Shown here: positions 50,931 to 59,515 of the stretch, piece by piece
How positions within the stretch are numbered: the stretch's first letter is position 1
How the letters are laid out: each line of letters opens with the position of its first letter
Source: Sphaerisporangium corydalis
GTDB lineage: Bacteria; Actinomycetota; Actinomycetes; Streptosporangiales; Streptosporangiaceae
Direction: 5' to 3'
DNA length: 64,000 nt
Assembly (NCBI RefSeq): GCF_025506355.1
Contig: NZ_JANZYP010000041.1
Span: forward strand, 1 to 64,000
Notes under the pieces: model-generated
What the model was told of the DNA's origin: nothing
Databases searched by the model: none
Seen by the model: only the letters and a program-made list of their open reading frames with translations
Made by a program: the position numbers and the translations under genes

Positions 50931-51346
50931 CTGCGGTCCGCCGGTGTGGGCAGGAGCTCGGCGAGCAGCGCCTGGACGCGGGCGTCGATCTCGTCCCGGA
51001 TGCTGCGCACCTGGTCGGTGCCCTGGCCGGCCGGGTCGGCCAGGTGCCAGTCCTCGTAGCGTTTGCCGGGGAAGATCGGGCAGACGTCGCCGCAGCCCAT
51101 GGTGATGACCACATCGGCGGTGTGGACGGCTTCGGTGGTGAGCGGCTTGGGGAACTCCTTGGTGAGGTCCAGGCCGAGTTCGTCCATCACGGTGACGACG
51201 GCCGGGTTGATCGTCTCGGCGGGCGCGGATCCGGCCGAGCGGACGGTGAGTCGCCCGGCGGCGTGGTGGTCGAGCAGGGCGGCGGCCATCTGGGAGCGCC
51301 CCGCGTTGTGGACGCAGACGAACAGCACCTCAGGGACCTCGGACAC
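50927..51346 (-). CDS. arsC: arsenate reductase (LMW-phosphatase type)
   Basis: 139 residues from GTG 51346 with GGAGT five bases upstream. P-loop VCVHNAGRSQMAAALL (C-x5-R near residue 11), Asp in WHLADPAGQG near residue 104, and MGCGDVCPIFPGKRYEDW with the two Cys that relay the disulfide in thioredoxin- or mycothiol-linked enzymes. It reduces As(V) to As(III). It is coupled to the arsN-like gene downstream. The As(III) exporter normally paired with it is not found in this window. Confidence 0.92.
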   Translation of the reverse strand: MSEVPEVLFVCVHNAGRSQMAAALLDHHAAGRLTVRSAGSAPAETINPAVVTVMDELGLDLTKEFPKPLTTEAVHTADVVITMGCGDVCPIFPGKRYEDWHLADPAGQGTDQVRSIRDEIDARVQALLAELLPTPADRR

Positions 51347-51362
51347 GATGACTCCTTGAACG

Positions 51363-51490
51363 GGGACGGCGGCTCGCGGCCGGTCGGCGGCGGAACGGGG
51401 GGCGAGGCGGTGGCGTGAGGTCAAGGAGGGGTGGACGGCGGGGTGTGGTCGGTCGGTGGCGGAATGGGGGGTGAGGTGGTGGCAAGGCGA
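51363..51490. repeat. diverged ~65-bp direct repeat between arsR and arsC
   Basis: GGACGGCGG...GTCGG(C/T)GGCGGAA(C/T)GGGGGG(C/T)GAGG occurs twice in the 203-bp gap. This is where acr3/arsB would often be, but nothing recognisable of it remains. Confidence 0.55.
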
Positions 51491-51549
51491 GGGATTCGCC
51501 GGTGTCTCTCCGGCCGTCGCTGGTGCGGACGGGCCCCGCGCGGTTCCGC

Positions 51550-52065
51550 TCACGCCAGCGCCGGCAGGGGTGGTCCAAGGATCGCCGACAGGCGTTCCAG
51601 GACGCCGGGGTTCACCCAGTAGTAGACCCAGGTGCCGCGGCGTTCGCAGTCGATCAGCCCGGCGGTGCGCAGCACCTTCAGGTGGTGGCTGATCGTCGGG
51701 CCGGTCAGCTCGAAGGCGCCGGTCAGGTCGCACACGCATGCCTCACCGCCCTCGTGGCAGGCGATCAGCGAGAGCAACCGCAGCCGCACCGGGTCGGCGA
51801 TCGCCTTGAACAACGGCGCCAGTTCTTCGGCCTCGGCGGCGTTCAGCGGCTCGCACGCCAGCGGCGCACAGCACACCTGCTCGCCGGTCCCGGTCCCAGT
51901 CCCAGTTCCGGCTCCAGTCCCAGCTCCGATCCCAGCTCCGGTCCTGATCCCAGTTCCGGCTCCGGTCCCAGCTCCGGTCCCGGCTCCGGTCCTGATCCCG
52001 GCTCCGGCTCCGGCTCCGGTCCCGGTTCGGGGGAGCTCGATGACCGGCAGCAGTTGTTTCGACAT
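51550..52065 (-). CDS. arsR: ArsR arsenite repressor with a repetitive N-terminal insertion
   Basis: 171 residues from ATG 52065. The core winged helix (~78-165) reads LAPLFKAIADPVRLRLLSLIACHEGGEACVCDLTG, TGPTISHHLKVLRTAGLIDCERRGTWVYYWV. As(III)-binding cysteines are plausibly ACVCDLT and the N-terminal VCCAPLAC. Between the usual N-terminus (MSKQLLPVIELP) and VCCAPLA lies an extra ~48-residue Gly/Ala/Thr/Ile/Arg repeat. It is divergent from cadI, and a dyad between them is the likely operator. An upstream frame to 52131 would run through that operator and is not preferred. Confidence 0.88.
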   Translation of the reverse strand: MSKQLLPVIELPRTGTGAGAGAGIRTGAGTGAGTGAGTGIRTGAGIGAGTGAGTGTGTGTGEQVCCAPLACEPLNAAEAEELAPLFKAIADPVRLRLLSLIACHEGGEACVCDLTGAFELTGPTISHHLKVLRTAGLIDCERRGTWVYYWVNPGVLERLSAILGPPLPALA

Positions 52066-52120
52066 ACCTCTAAGTTGACAGATCTCGAAGCAGTATCGCA
52101 AGCTGACGACACCGGCTGAA

Positions 52121-52134
52121 TAGATGTCCATCTA
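52121..52134. promoter_or_regulatory. ArsR-type operator
   Basis: TAGATG-TC-CATCTA, a perfect 6-2-6 dyad in the divergent region between arsR and the cadI-like gene. It is the only symmetric AT-rich site there and sits where both promoters would be blocked. Confidence 0.75.
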
Positions 52135-52192
52135 AACAGCGGCGCCCGAGTGGTGACCGCCACCACCCGGCCTCGACCCATGGAGGATCGCC

Positions 52193-52699
52193 ATGTCCCG
52201 CGTCCAGCTCGCGCTTCGCGTCGCCGACCTGGAAGGTTCGATCGCCTTCTACTCCAAGCTGTTCGGCGCCGAGCCGGCCAAGCGCCGCCCCGGGTACGCC
52301 AACTTCGCCATCGCCGAGCCCCCGCTCAAGCTGGTCCTGCTGGAGGGCGAGGCCGGCCACGACACCCGCCTGGACCACCTCGGCGTCGAAGTGGCCGACA
52401 CCGCCGACGTCACCGCCGCCACCCAGCGGCTCAAGGACGCCGGCCTGGCCACCTTCGAGGAGAACGACACCTCCTGCTGCTACGCCCTGCAGGACAAGGT
52501 GTGGGTCACCGGACCCGGCGCCGAACCGTGGGAGGTGTACGTGGTCAAGGCCGACGCCGACGTCCTGGGCACCTCCGACGTCCTGGGCATGTCCGCCACC
52601 TCCTCGCAGGCCCCGGCGGCCGCGTGTGTCTGCGGCCCGAGCGCGGAGAGGACCGATGAGCAGGCCGTCGGCGCCACGGCGCGCACCGGCTGCTGCTGA
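52193..52699 (+). CDS. cadI: CadI/ArsI-family metalloenzyme
   Basis: 168 residues from ATG 52193 with GGAGG six bases upstream. Vicinal-oxygen-chelate fold: MSRVQLALRVADLEGSIAFYSKLFG. His62 (LDHLGVEV), Glu114 (WEVYVVK) and the vicinal Cys95-Cys96 (DTSCCYALQDKVWVTGP) match the Fe(II) ligands and arsenical-binding Cys pair of the C-As lyase ArsI. Position 5, His in ArsI, is Gln here, as I recall for actinobacterial CadI proteins. The tail is Cys-rich (ACVCGPS, TGCC). It either breaks C-As bonds or, with an incomplete iron triad, binds Cd/As. Expression is probably under ArsR. Confidence 0.85.
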   Translation: MSRVQLALRVADLEGSIAFYSKLFGAEPAKRRPGYANFAIAEPPLKLVLLEGEAGHDTRLDHLGVEVADTADVTAATQRLKDAGLATFEENDTSCCYALQDKVWVTGPGAEPWEVYVVKADADVLGTSDVLGMSATSSQAPAAACVCGPSAERTDEQAVGATARTGCC

Positions 52700-52849
52700 G
52701 AAACCGGCCGCGGACCACCTTCGTCCCGCTGCGGGGTGCGCCTCGCTGCGCCGCGGCGGGCGGAGGACTGCTTTTGTGATCACCCCGTAGCCGGAGAGGA
52801 TCACCCCGGAGCCGGAGAGCCTTCGCCGGAGGCGTCTTCCGCAAGACCG

Positions 52850-53494
52850 TTATCCAGCGGGTCCGTCAGGTTCGGCAGGTCTGCCGCCGTCCTCCCGCGC
52901 GAGCCAGCCCGGCCAGATCCGGGCGGCGACCGGGCGCGGTAGCCGTCCGCCCAGGTGCATGGACCGCCAGACCCCCCGGTAACCGGGCAGCAGCCCGCTG
53001 GCCACCACGACGTGGCCGGCGAGGACCGGGGTGAGCAGGAAGGTGGCCCAGCGGTGCAGGTCGGCCAGCAGCAGGAGAGAGGGCAGGTACAGCATGCCCA
53101 GCCCGGTCAGGGCCATGACGGCGAAGGTGGTCAGCATGACCAGGTTGGCCAGGCGCTGGCCGGGATCGTAGTGGCCCTCGTGAGGGCGGAAGCGGCCGGT
53201 GAGCGCGGCCCTGGGCCAGGCGGCCAGCCAGCGGCCGTCGCCAGGCTCGCGTTCCAGTGACTCCCGGACGAAGTCGCGGGCGGCGCGAACGCGCCCTACG
53301 GCGTAGCCGAGCGTCGCGAGCACGAACAGCAGGCCGGTCCATTCGTGGATGTCGCCGTCGGGCAGGCCCAGCAGCTGACCCTGGTAATCGTCGAGGACGA
53401 ACCACCAGCCGGTCGACAGCAGCACCAGCATGACCAGGTAGACGAAGGCATGGAACCAGCGTGCGGCCCTGCCGTAGCGCTGAACGTAGTCCAT
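52850..53494 (-). CDS. di-heme cytochrome b561-type membrane protein
   Basis: 214 residues from ATG 53494. Four membrane segments with candidate haem His: ARWFHAFVYLVMLVLLSTGWWFV, DIHEWTGLLFVLATLGYAVG, LANLVMLTTFAVMALTGLGMLYLP, then DLHRWATFLLTPVLAGHVVVASG. The pattern matches the cytochrome b subunit of formate dehydrogenase or hydrogenase, or the YdhU-like family. No partner oxidoreductase lies beside it. Probably an orphan electron-transfer subunit. Confidence 0.85.
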   Translation of the reverse strand: MDYVQRYGRAARWFHAFVYLVMLVLLSTGWWFVLDDYQGQLLGLPDGDIHEWTGLLFVLATLGYAVGRVRAARDFVRESLEREPGDGRWLAAWPRAALTGRFRPHEGHYDPGQRLANLVMLTTFAVMALTGLGMLYLPSLLLLADLHRWATFLLTPVLAGHVVVASGLLPGYRGVWRSMHLGGRLPRPVAARIWPGWLAREDGGRPAEPDGPAG

Positions 53495-53682
53495 GCCCCT
53501 TATACCGGGACGAGCGGTCCGGGGTTCTGCCGGAAGAGGCGTGAAAGTTCCGTCAGAGGTACGGAGGGGGTCACGAAGACCGCCTGAACGCCCCGCGCCA
53601 CGACCGCCATCCTGCCGGATGCCCGAGAGGCGGCTCGTATCCTTGATCGGGTCGCCGGTGGGGCGGCCGTGAAGGGAACGGG

Positions 53683-54423
53683 ATGGGTCGTTACTCACGT
53701 GTAGTGGTCAAACTGAGCGGCGAGGCGCTTGCGGGGAATGCCGGTTGGGGGACCGATCCGGCGAGTCTTTCCCAGCTGGCGGACGAGATCCTCTCCGTCC
53801 GCGAGCTGGGTGTCGAGGTCGCGGTGGTCATCGGAGGCGGCAACTACTTCCGCGGCAGGATGGCCGAGGGCTGGGGGATAGGCCGGGCCGAAGCCGACAA
53901 CATCGGCATGCTCGGCACGGTGATGAACGCGTTGATGCTGCGTGGAGTGCTCACCGCGCGTTCGCAGACGGATGTCCGGGTGATGACCGCCGTGCCGATG
54001 CAGAGCGTGGCGGAGCCCTTCATCCGGCTTCGCGCCGATCGGCACCTCCGTCGCGGGCTGATCGTCCTGCTGGCCGGCGGCATCGGCCAGCCGTACGTCA
54101 CGACGGACTATCCGGCCGTCCAACGGGCTCTGGAGCTGGAAGCGGACGCGCTGCTGGTCGCCAAGCGCGGTGTCGACGGCGTGTACGACAGCGACCCGAA
54201 CGTGAACTCGGACGCCAAGCGGTACACCTACCTCACCTACCGAGAGGCCCTGGCGGGCGGGGTGCGGGTCATGGACGAGAGCGCCTTCGTGCTCGCCAAC
54301 GAGCAGGGGCTCCTCATGCACGTGTTCGACGTGGCGGCGAAGGGCGTCATGAGGGCGATCTGCCAGGGGGAGGACATCGGGACGAAAATCTCCCGCGACC
54401 CGGTGAAAACTCCCGGTGCATGA
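53683..54423 (+). CDS. pyrH: UMP kinase, probable second copy
   Basis: 246 residues from ATG 53683 with AAGGGA upstream. Amino-acid-kinase fold: VVVKLSGEALAG (residues 7-18), VIGGGNYFRGR, the UMP site TADNIGMLGTVMN-like ADNIGMLGTVMNALML, GGIGQPYVTTDYPAVQRALELEADALLVAKRGVDGVYDSDP. It converts UMP to UDP. The housekeeping pyrH of actinomycetes sits between tsf and frr; this one does not, so it is likely an extra copy with a special role, for example resistance or nucleoside metabolism (inference). Confidence 0.9.
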   Translation: MGRYSRVVVKLSGEALAGNAGWGTDPASLSQLADEILSVRELGVEVAVVIGGGNYFRGRMAEGWGIGRAEADNIGMLGTVMNALMLRGVLTARSQTDVRVMTAVPMQSVAEPFIRLRADRHLRRGLIVLLAGGIGQPYVTTDYPAVQRALELEADALLVAKRGVDGVYDSDPNVNSDAKRYTYLTYREALAGGVRVMDESAFVLANEQGLLMHVFDVAAKGVMRAICQGEDIGTKISRDPVKTPGA

Positions 54424-54475
54424 CGATTGAGCGTGACCTGAGGAGCGGATGACGAAAATCGAACCCGCGCCGTCA

Positions 54476-54568
54476 GATCGGCCGGGCGGCGAGGTCGGGC
54501 GGCGAGGTCGGGCGGTGAGATCGGGCGGTAAGGTCGGGCGGTGAGATCGGGCGGTAAGGTCGGGCAGC
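54476..54568. repeat. 13-bp tandem repeat
   Basis: About six and a half copies of GAGRTCGGGCGGY (for example 54491-54503, 54504-54516, 54517-54529) between the pyrH stop and the AfsR-type stop, which converge here. Confidence 0.85.
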
Positions 54569-54580
54569 TAAGGCGGGGGA

Positions 54581-57500
54581 TCAGCCACCTGCCGACGGAG
54601 CCGTACGTCCCGGGGCGGCTACCGCCACGGCCGCCTTCGCGTCCAGCTCCCAGCCCTTCGCGTACGCCGCGGCGAACTCCTCCCCGCCCAGCGCGGCCTG
54701 ACCCAGGCGGGTGAGATGACGGACCCGCAGATCGGTGTGGTCATGTGCGCCGCGCAGCCGGGCGGCCGCTCCGAGCAGCATGGCCGACTCGTGCCACCGC
54801 CCGCGCGCCGCGGCGAGCGCGGCCGCGTTCACCGTCACCGGTGACAGGACGGGCAGTTCCCCGGTCGCCAGCGCGGCCGCGTACGCCCCCCGCAGCGCCT
54901 CGTCGGCGCCGGGCAGGTCGCCCAGCGCCAGGCAGAGCTCGGCCCGTGCGCTGCCGACCAGCGTCCGGGCGTGGTCCGCGGGGAACACGGTGCCGCCGAG
55001 CAGACCCCGCTCCGCGTCGTCGAGCAGGTCGCCCGCCCGGTCCAGGTCGCCGAGCCGCACCCGGAAGCCGGCCTCCCGCGTGTCGATCAGGACCAGCATC
55101 TCCGCCGAGCACGCGTGCAGCGCACGCTCCCGGGCGGCGTCGATCATGGCCAGCGCCCGGCCGGTGTCGCCGCGCCGCATGTGCACGTCGATCCAGCGCA
55201 GGTCGCTGTACAGCTGGTCGCCGAGGTTCAGCGGGCCGAACTCACCGGCCAGCGTCCGGGCCTCCCCCAGGTCGGCCAGCGCGCCGTCGAGGTCCTCGTA
55301 CCGCCGCAGCTGGGCGCGCATCGGCAGGAGGGCGGCCTGGCCCCAGCGGTCGCCGGCCTGGCGGAAGCGGGCCAGGGCCGCCTCCACGTGGACACGCATC
55401 CGGTCGAGCGCGCCCGCGTTCTCGGCGATCTCGGCCTGGAACATGTGGGCCAGCCCGGCCAGCCACACGTCGTCGCCGCTGGCCAGGCGCTGGAAGCTCG
55501 TGAGCGCGGCCTCCGGCTCCAGCAGGAAGAGCAGGACCGGGCCGAACACGCGGTGGTGGCCGGGCAACTCCGGATGCGCGAGCAGCCGGCCGGCCAGCTC
55601 ACGCATCTCCGCCCGGTCGTCCGCGGCCTGCCCGGCGGTGATCCCCGACAGGATGTCCGCCCGGTTGAGCAGATAGACGGCTCGGGCGCAGTCGCGTTCG
55701 GGCGTCGGCCCGCCGCCGGGCACCGCCAGGGCCTCGCCCAGCCAGTAGGCGCCGTCGGGCTGGCGGCCCGACATCTGCCAGTACCAGGTCAGGGTCAGGG
55801 CGAGCTCGATCGCGCCGCGGGACTCGTGGGTGGCGCACAGGTGGCGCAGGGTGGCGAGCGTGTTGTCGTACTCGGCGCCGATGGCCTTCATGGCCGTCAA
55901 CTGGCCGGGTCCACGCAGCCGCGGGTCCTCTCGGGCCATCCGCCCGGTGAAATGGGCGGCGGCCAGGTCGCGGGTCGCGCCCAGGTCGCCGGCGCCGGTC
56001 AGGCGGCCGGCGCCGTACTCGCGGATGGTCTCGAGCATGCGGTACCGGCCGGTGCCGGGCACGAGCTGCAGGAGTGACCGGTCGACGAGAGCGGCGAGCA
56101 GTTCGGGGACCTCGGCGGCGGGCACGGTGGTGCCCGCGCAGACGGCGACGGCCGAGGCGGGGGTGACACCGCCGGGCAGGATCGAGATCCGTTCCGCGAC
56201 GGTGCGTTCGTCCTCGGCGAGCAGCTCCCAGCTCCAGGCGATGACCGCGCGCAGGGTGCGGTGCCGGGGTGGTGCGGTGCGGCTGCCGGTGGCGAGCAGC
56301 CGGAACCGGTCGGAGAGCCCGTCGGCCAGCTCGGGCAGTGACAGCGTACGCAACCGGGCGGCCGCGAGCTCAAGGGCCAACGGCAGACCGTCCAGCCCCC
56401 GCACCACGCGCACGACGTCGGGCAGCGTGGTCCCGTCGACGTCGAAACCGGGTCGCACGGCGGCGGCACGCTCGGTGAACAGGCGCACCGAGGCGGCCTC
56501 ACGGACCTGTTCGACGCCGTCGTCCGGGCCGGGCAGCGCGAGCGGGGCCAGCGGTACGAGCGCCTCGCCGTCGACCGCGAGGGGTTCGCGGCTGGTGGCG
56601 AGCACGCGCAGGCCGGGACACCGGGGCAGCAGCGCCGCGACCAGGTGGGCCACGGCGTCGATCAGGTGCTCGCAGTTGTCGATCAGCAGCAGGCTTTCCC
56701 GGCCGCCCAGCTCGCCGACGAGGACGTCCAGCTCGTCACCGTCGACCCGCCTGCGGGCGTCGAGCATCGCGCCTCCTCGCAGCCCGATCCCGGTGAGCAC
56801 GGCCGTGGCGATCTTCGCCGGTTCGGTCACGGACGCGAGGTCGACGAGCCAGGCGCCGTCGCGGTATTCGTGGCGGTGGCGGCGGGCGGCCTCCAGCGCG
56901 AGCCGGGTCTTCCCGGCGCCGCCGGGCCCGAGGACGGTGACCAGACGCCCGGTGGTGAGCCAGGTGGCGATGCGGGTGAGGTCGTCGTCGCGGCCGATGA
57001 AGCTGGTCAGCGGCGCGGGAAGGGTGGTCGGCCGGTCGGGGTCGGTGGCCGTCTGCCGCCCGGTCACGAACTCGGCGCCGCTGCCCTCGACGTTCGCGCC
57101 CATCGGGCTCCTGGCCGGGGCGTCCGATGCCGGCATGGGCTCGCCGGGGCGCAGCATGCGCAGATGGCGTTCCCGCAGGGCGGTGCCCGGGTCGGTGCCG
57201 AGGGCATCGGCCAGGGCCTCGCGGACTCGCTCGTAGACGGCCAGCGCCTCGGCCTGACGCCCCTGCGCGGCGAGCGCGTCCATCAGCAGCGCGGCCGCCC
57301 GCTCGTGGACCGTCTGCTCGGCCAGCAACGCGGTCAGCCGGGCGGCGGCCACCTCGGCCCGCCCCAGCGACAGCTCGGCGTCGGCGAGGTCGGCGACCGC
57401 CTCGATCGACTCCTGTGCCAACCGTGTCGCGACCGTGGGAGCGACCGCGGCGATGGCCGCGGGTTCGGCGCCAGGATGGTCGCCCCACAACGCCACGGCC

Positions 57501-57904
57501 TCGGCGAGCGCGGTGCCCGCGGCCTCCGGGTCACCCGCCCGCAGCCTCTCCCGGCCGGCGGCGGTGAGCTGCTCGAAGCGCAGCGCGTCCACGTCGGCCG
57601 CGTCCACCGTCAGCCGGTAGCCGCCCGTCACCTGCACGATCACGCCAGGGGCCGCGCCGGTCGGGGTGAGGGCGCGGCGCAACCGGGACACGAGGGTGTG
57701 CAGGGCGTGGGCGGGGCCGGACGGCGGGTCGTCGGCCCAGATCGCGTCGACCAGCACGCCCGGCTCGACCGCGCGCCCGCCGGCGAGCGCCAGCCGGACG
57801 AGCAGGCCCCGCAACCGCGCGCCCGGAACGGGCAGGACGGCGTCACCGCGAGACACCTGGAACGCGCCGAGCAGAGTGAAGCGAAGCCGAGCACCCCCGT
57901 CCAT
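54581..57904 (-). CDS. AfsR/SARP-type regulator with NB-ARC and TPR
   Basis: 1107 residues. N-terminal OmpR-like winged helix (~5-90: RGLLVRLALAGGRAVEPGVLVDAIW), BTAD (~95-245: DVDALRFEQLTAAGRERL to VYERVREALADALGTDPGTALRERHLRML), linker, NB-ARC ATPase (~290-560) with Walker A VTVLGPGGAGKTRLALEA near 321 and Walker B SLLLIDNCEH, CPGLRVLATSREPL sensor, winged-helix arm, and a TPR-rich C-terminal half (~650-1090). STAND regulators of this type switch on secondary metabolism or morphological genes upon signal and ATP binding. It is divergent from an SGNH hydrolase and not beside a biosynthetic cluster. Confidence 0.92.
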   Translation of the reverse strand: MDGGARLRFTLLGAFQVSRGDAVLPVPGARLRGLLVRLALAGGRAVEPGVLVDAIWADDPPSGPAHALHTLVSRLRRALTPTGAAPGVIVQVTGGYRLTVDAADVDALRFEQLTAAGRERLRAGDPEAAGTALAEAVALWGDHPGAEPAAIAAVAPTVATRLAQESIEAVADLADAELSLGRAEVAAARLTALLAEQTVHERAAALLMDALAAQGRQAEALAVYERVREALADALGTDPGTALRERHLRMLRPGEPMPASDAPARSPMGANVEGSGAEFVTGRQTATDPDRPTTLPAPLTSFIGRDDDLTRIATWLTTGRLVTVLGPGGAGKTRLALEAARRHRHEYRDGAWLVDLASVTEPAKIATAVLTGIGLRGGAMLDARRRVDGDELDVLVGELGGRESLLLIDNCEHLIDAVAHLVAALLPRCPGLRVLATSREPLAVDGEALVPLAPLALPGPDDGVEQVREAASVRLFTERAAAVRPGFDVDGTTLPDVVRVVRGLDGLPLALELAAARLRTLSLPELADGLSDRFRLLATGSRTAPPRHRTLRAVIAWSWELLAEDERTVAERISILPGGVTPASAVAVCAGTTVPAAEVPELLAALVDRSLLQLVPGTGRYRMLETIREYGAGRLTGAGDLGATRDLAAAHFTGRMAREDPRLRGPGQLTAMKAIGAEYDNTLATLRHLCATHESRGAIELALTLTWYWQMSGRQPDGAYWLGEALAVPGGGPTPERDCARAVYLLNRADILSGITAGQAADDRAEMRELAGRLLAHPELPGHHRVFGPVLLFLLEPEAALTSFQRLASGDDVWLAGLAHMFQAEIAENAGALDRMRVHVEAALARFRQAGDRWGQAALLPMRAQLRRYEDLDGALADLGEARTLAGEFGPLNLGDQLYSDLRWIDVHMRRGDTGRALAMIDAARERALHACSAEMLVLIDTREAGFRVRLGDLDRAGDLLDDAERGLLGGTVFPADHARTLVGSARAELCLALGDLPGADEALRGAYAAALATGELPVLSPVTVNAAALAAARGRWHESAMLLGAAARLRGAHDHTDLRVRHLTRLGQAALGGEEFAAAYAKGWELDAKAAVAVAAPGRTAPSAGG

Positions 57905-58037
57905 CCCCCCATCTTCGCGCGCCCGCCCGCGAGACCCGAAATCAGCGCGGCCGTGTCAGCGCCGTGTGTGCCCCGTGTGAGCCACCCGCCTCAGTCTTCG
58001 CATGCGGCATTCCCACCACGATCGACGGAGACAACAG

Positions 58038-59234
58038 ATGACTGAGACCAACGACACCAGCGGCTGGGTACGGAGCTGGGGCGCGTCCCCCCAGGCGGCC
58101 CACGACGGGCTCGGCTCGCTCGACGGCCACCCGCCCCTCGCCGACGTGACCCTGCGCCAGGTGGTGCGGGTCAGCGGCGGCGGGCGCCGGGTGCGCGTCC
58201 GCTTCACCAACGAGTTCGGGACCGCACCCTTCGTCATCGGCGCGGCGCGGGTGGCCCTCGCGGCTCCGGACGGCGGGGTGCGGCCGGGCAGCGAGCGCGC
58301 GCTGACCTTCTCCGGCGCGCCGGCCGTCACCGTCCCGGCGGGTGCGCCGATCCTCAGCGACCCGGCCGACCTGCCCCTGCCCGCCCTGGCCAAGCTGTCC
58401 ATCAGCCTCTACCTGCCCGGGCGCGTGGAGACCTGCACCTGCCACGATCCCGCCCTGGAGACCGGCTGGACGATCCCGGGCGACGCCGTCGCCGCCCTCA
58501 CGCTGCCGGCGAGCGCCGAGGTCCTGCCGGTGCGGGCCCTGATCTCCGCCGTCGAGCTGCTCCCCGACGCCCCGGCCAGGGCCATCGTCGTGGTGGGTGA
58601 CTCTCGCACCGACGGCGTCGGCTCCACCCTGGACGCCAACCACAGCTGGCCTGAGCTGCTGGCCGAGCGTCTCGCCGAGCAAGGCGTGGCCGCCGGCTAC
58701 GTCTCCAACCAGGGCATCAGCGGCAACCGGCTGCTCAACGACGGCATCGGCGTCGCCGCCCTGGCCCGCTTCGACCGGGACGTGCTGGCGACGCCCGGCC
58801 TCGGCTACGTGGTGCTCTCCGTGGGGGCCAACGACATCGGCGTCTCCTTCGCCCCACGCGACGACGGCCCTCTGGCCGATTTCCTGAAGATGTTCCCCGG
58901 CGAACCGGTGGCGGCCGACGACGTCATCGCGGGCTACCGCCAGCTGGTCGCCCGGGCGCGCGAACGCGGCGTGCGGGTCTGTGCCACCACGATCGCGCCC
59001 TACGAGGGCGCGGAGATCTACACCCCCGAGGGGGAGAGCGCACGCCAGGCGGTCAATGAATGGATCCGTACCAGCGGCGCCTTCGACACCGTTCTGGACT
59101 TCGACGCCGTCTGGCGTGACCCGGACCGCCCCGGCCGGATCAGGGCGGACTTCCACGTGGGCGACCATCTGCACGGCAACGATGCGGGCTACCAGGCCCT
59201 GGCCGACTCCATAGACCTGTCGCTGTTCAGCTGA
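58038..59234 (+). CDS. SGNH/GDSL hydrolase
   Basis: 398 residues from ATG 58038 with CGGAG eight bases upstream. The N-terminal beta domain (~10-170: SWGASPQA, LRQVVRVSGGGRRVRVRFTNEFGTAPFVIGAARV) precedes the SGNH core: block I VVVGDSRTDGVGS near residue 195, Gly in ISGNRLL, Asn in VLSVGANDIG and the catalytic Asp/His in GDHLHGNDAGYQALADSI. No signal peptide, so it is probably cytoplasmic. It acts as an esterase or lipase-like deacylase; substrate unknown. Confidence 0.88.
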   Translation: MTETNDTSGWVRSWGASPQAAHDGLGSLDGHPPLADVTLRQVVRVSGGGRRVRVRFTNEFGTAPFVIGAARVALAAPDGGVRPGSERALTFSGAPAVTVPAGAPILSDPADLPLPALAKLSISLYLPGRVETCTCHDPALETGWTIPGDAVAALTLPASAEVLPVRALISAVELLPDAPARAIVVVGDSRTDGVGSTLDANHSWPELLAERLAEQGVAAGYVSNQGISGNRLLNDGIGVAALARFDRDVLATPGLGYVVLSVGANDIGVSFAPRDDGPLADFLKMFPGEPVAADDVIAGYRQLVARARERGVRVCATTIAPYEGAEIYTPEGESARQAVNEWIRTSGAFDTVLDFDAVWRDPDRPGRIRADFHVGDHLHGNDAGYQALADSIDLSLFS

Positions 59235-59369
59235 GATCAGCCCCGGCCGCGGCCGCCGGCCCACACCGCCGGTCCGTCCTCTCGGCGATACCCTGGCGAA
59301 ATGCGACCCCCGGCTTGTCGGGACCGAGCTCATCAGCGGGGGCGTCCGCGTCAGGCATCGCTCGGGGCC

Positions 59370-59411
59370 GGTCCGACGGGATCGGGTGTCAGGTCCGACG
59401 GGATCGGGTGT
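59370..59411. repeat. two 20-bp direct repeats, 22-bp period
   Basis: GGTCCGACGGGATCGGGTGT occurs at 59370-59389 and again at 59392-59411, identical, two helical turns apart. It lies just upstream of the ECF42 promoter and may bind an activator. Confidence 0.75.
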
Positions 59412-59439
59412 GCCGCGGCGAGAGATTTATCCGGGGCCG

Positions 59440-59466
59440 TGTCGATCGGCGGGCCGCTCGTTCGAC
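59440..59466 (+). promoter_or_regulatory. ECF42-type promoter
   Basis: TGTCGA (59440-59445), 17-bp spacer, CGAC (59463-59466). The published ECF42 recognition pattern, as I recall, is TGTCGA with CGA/TC at -10. Located 50 bp before the DGPF start codon, it implies autoregulation by the sigma factor encoded in the same operon. Confidence 0.7.
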
Positions 59467-59515
59467 ATGTGGGTGCGAGGGCCGAGAGGCGGCCCCGCCG
59501 GATGAGGAGGACACG

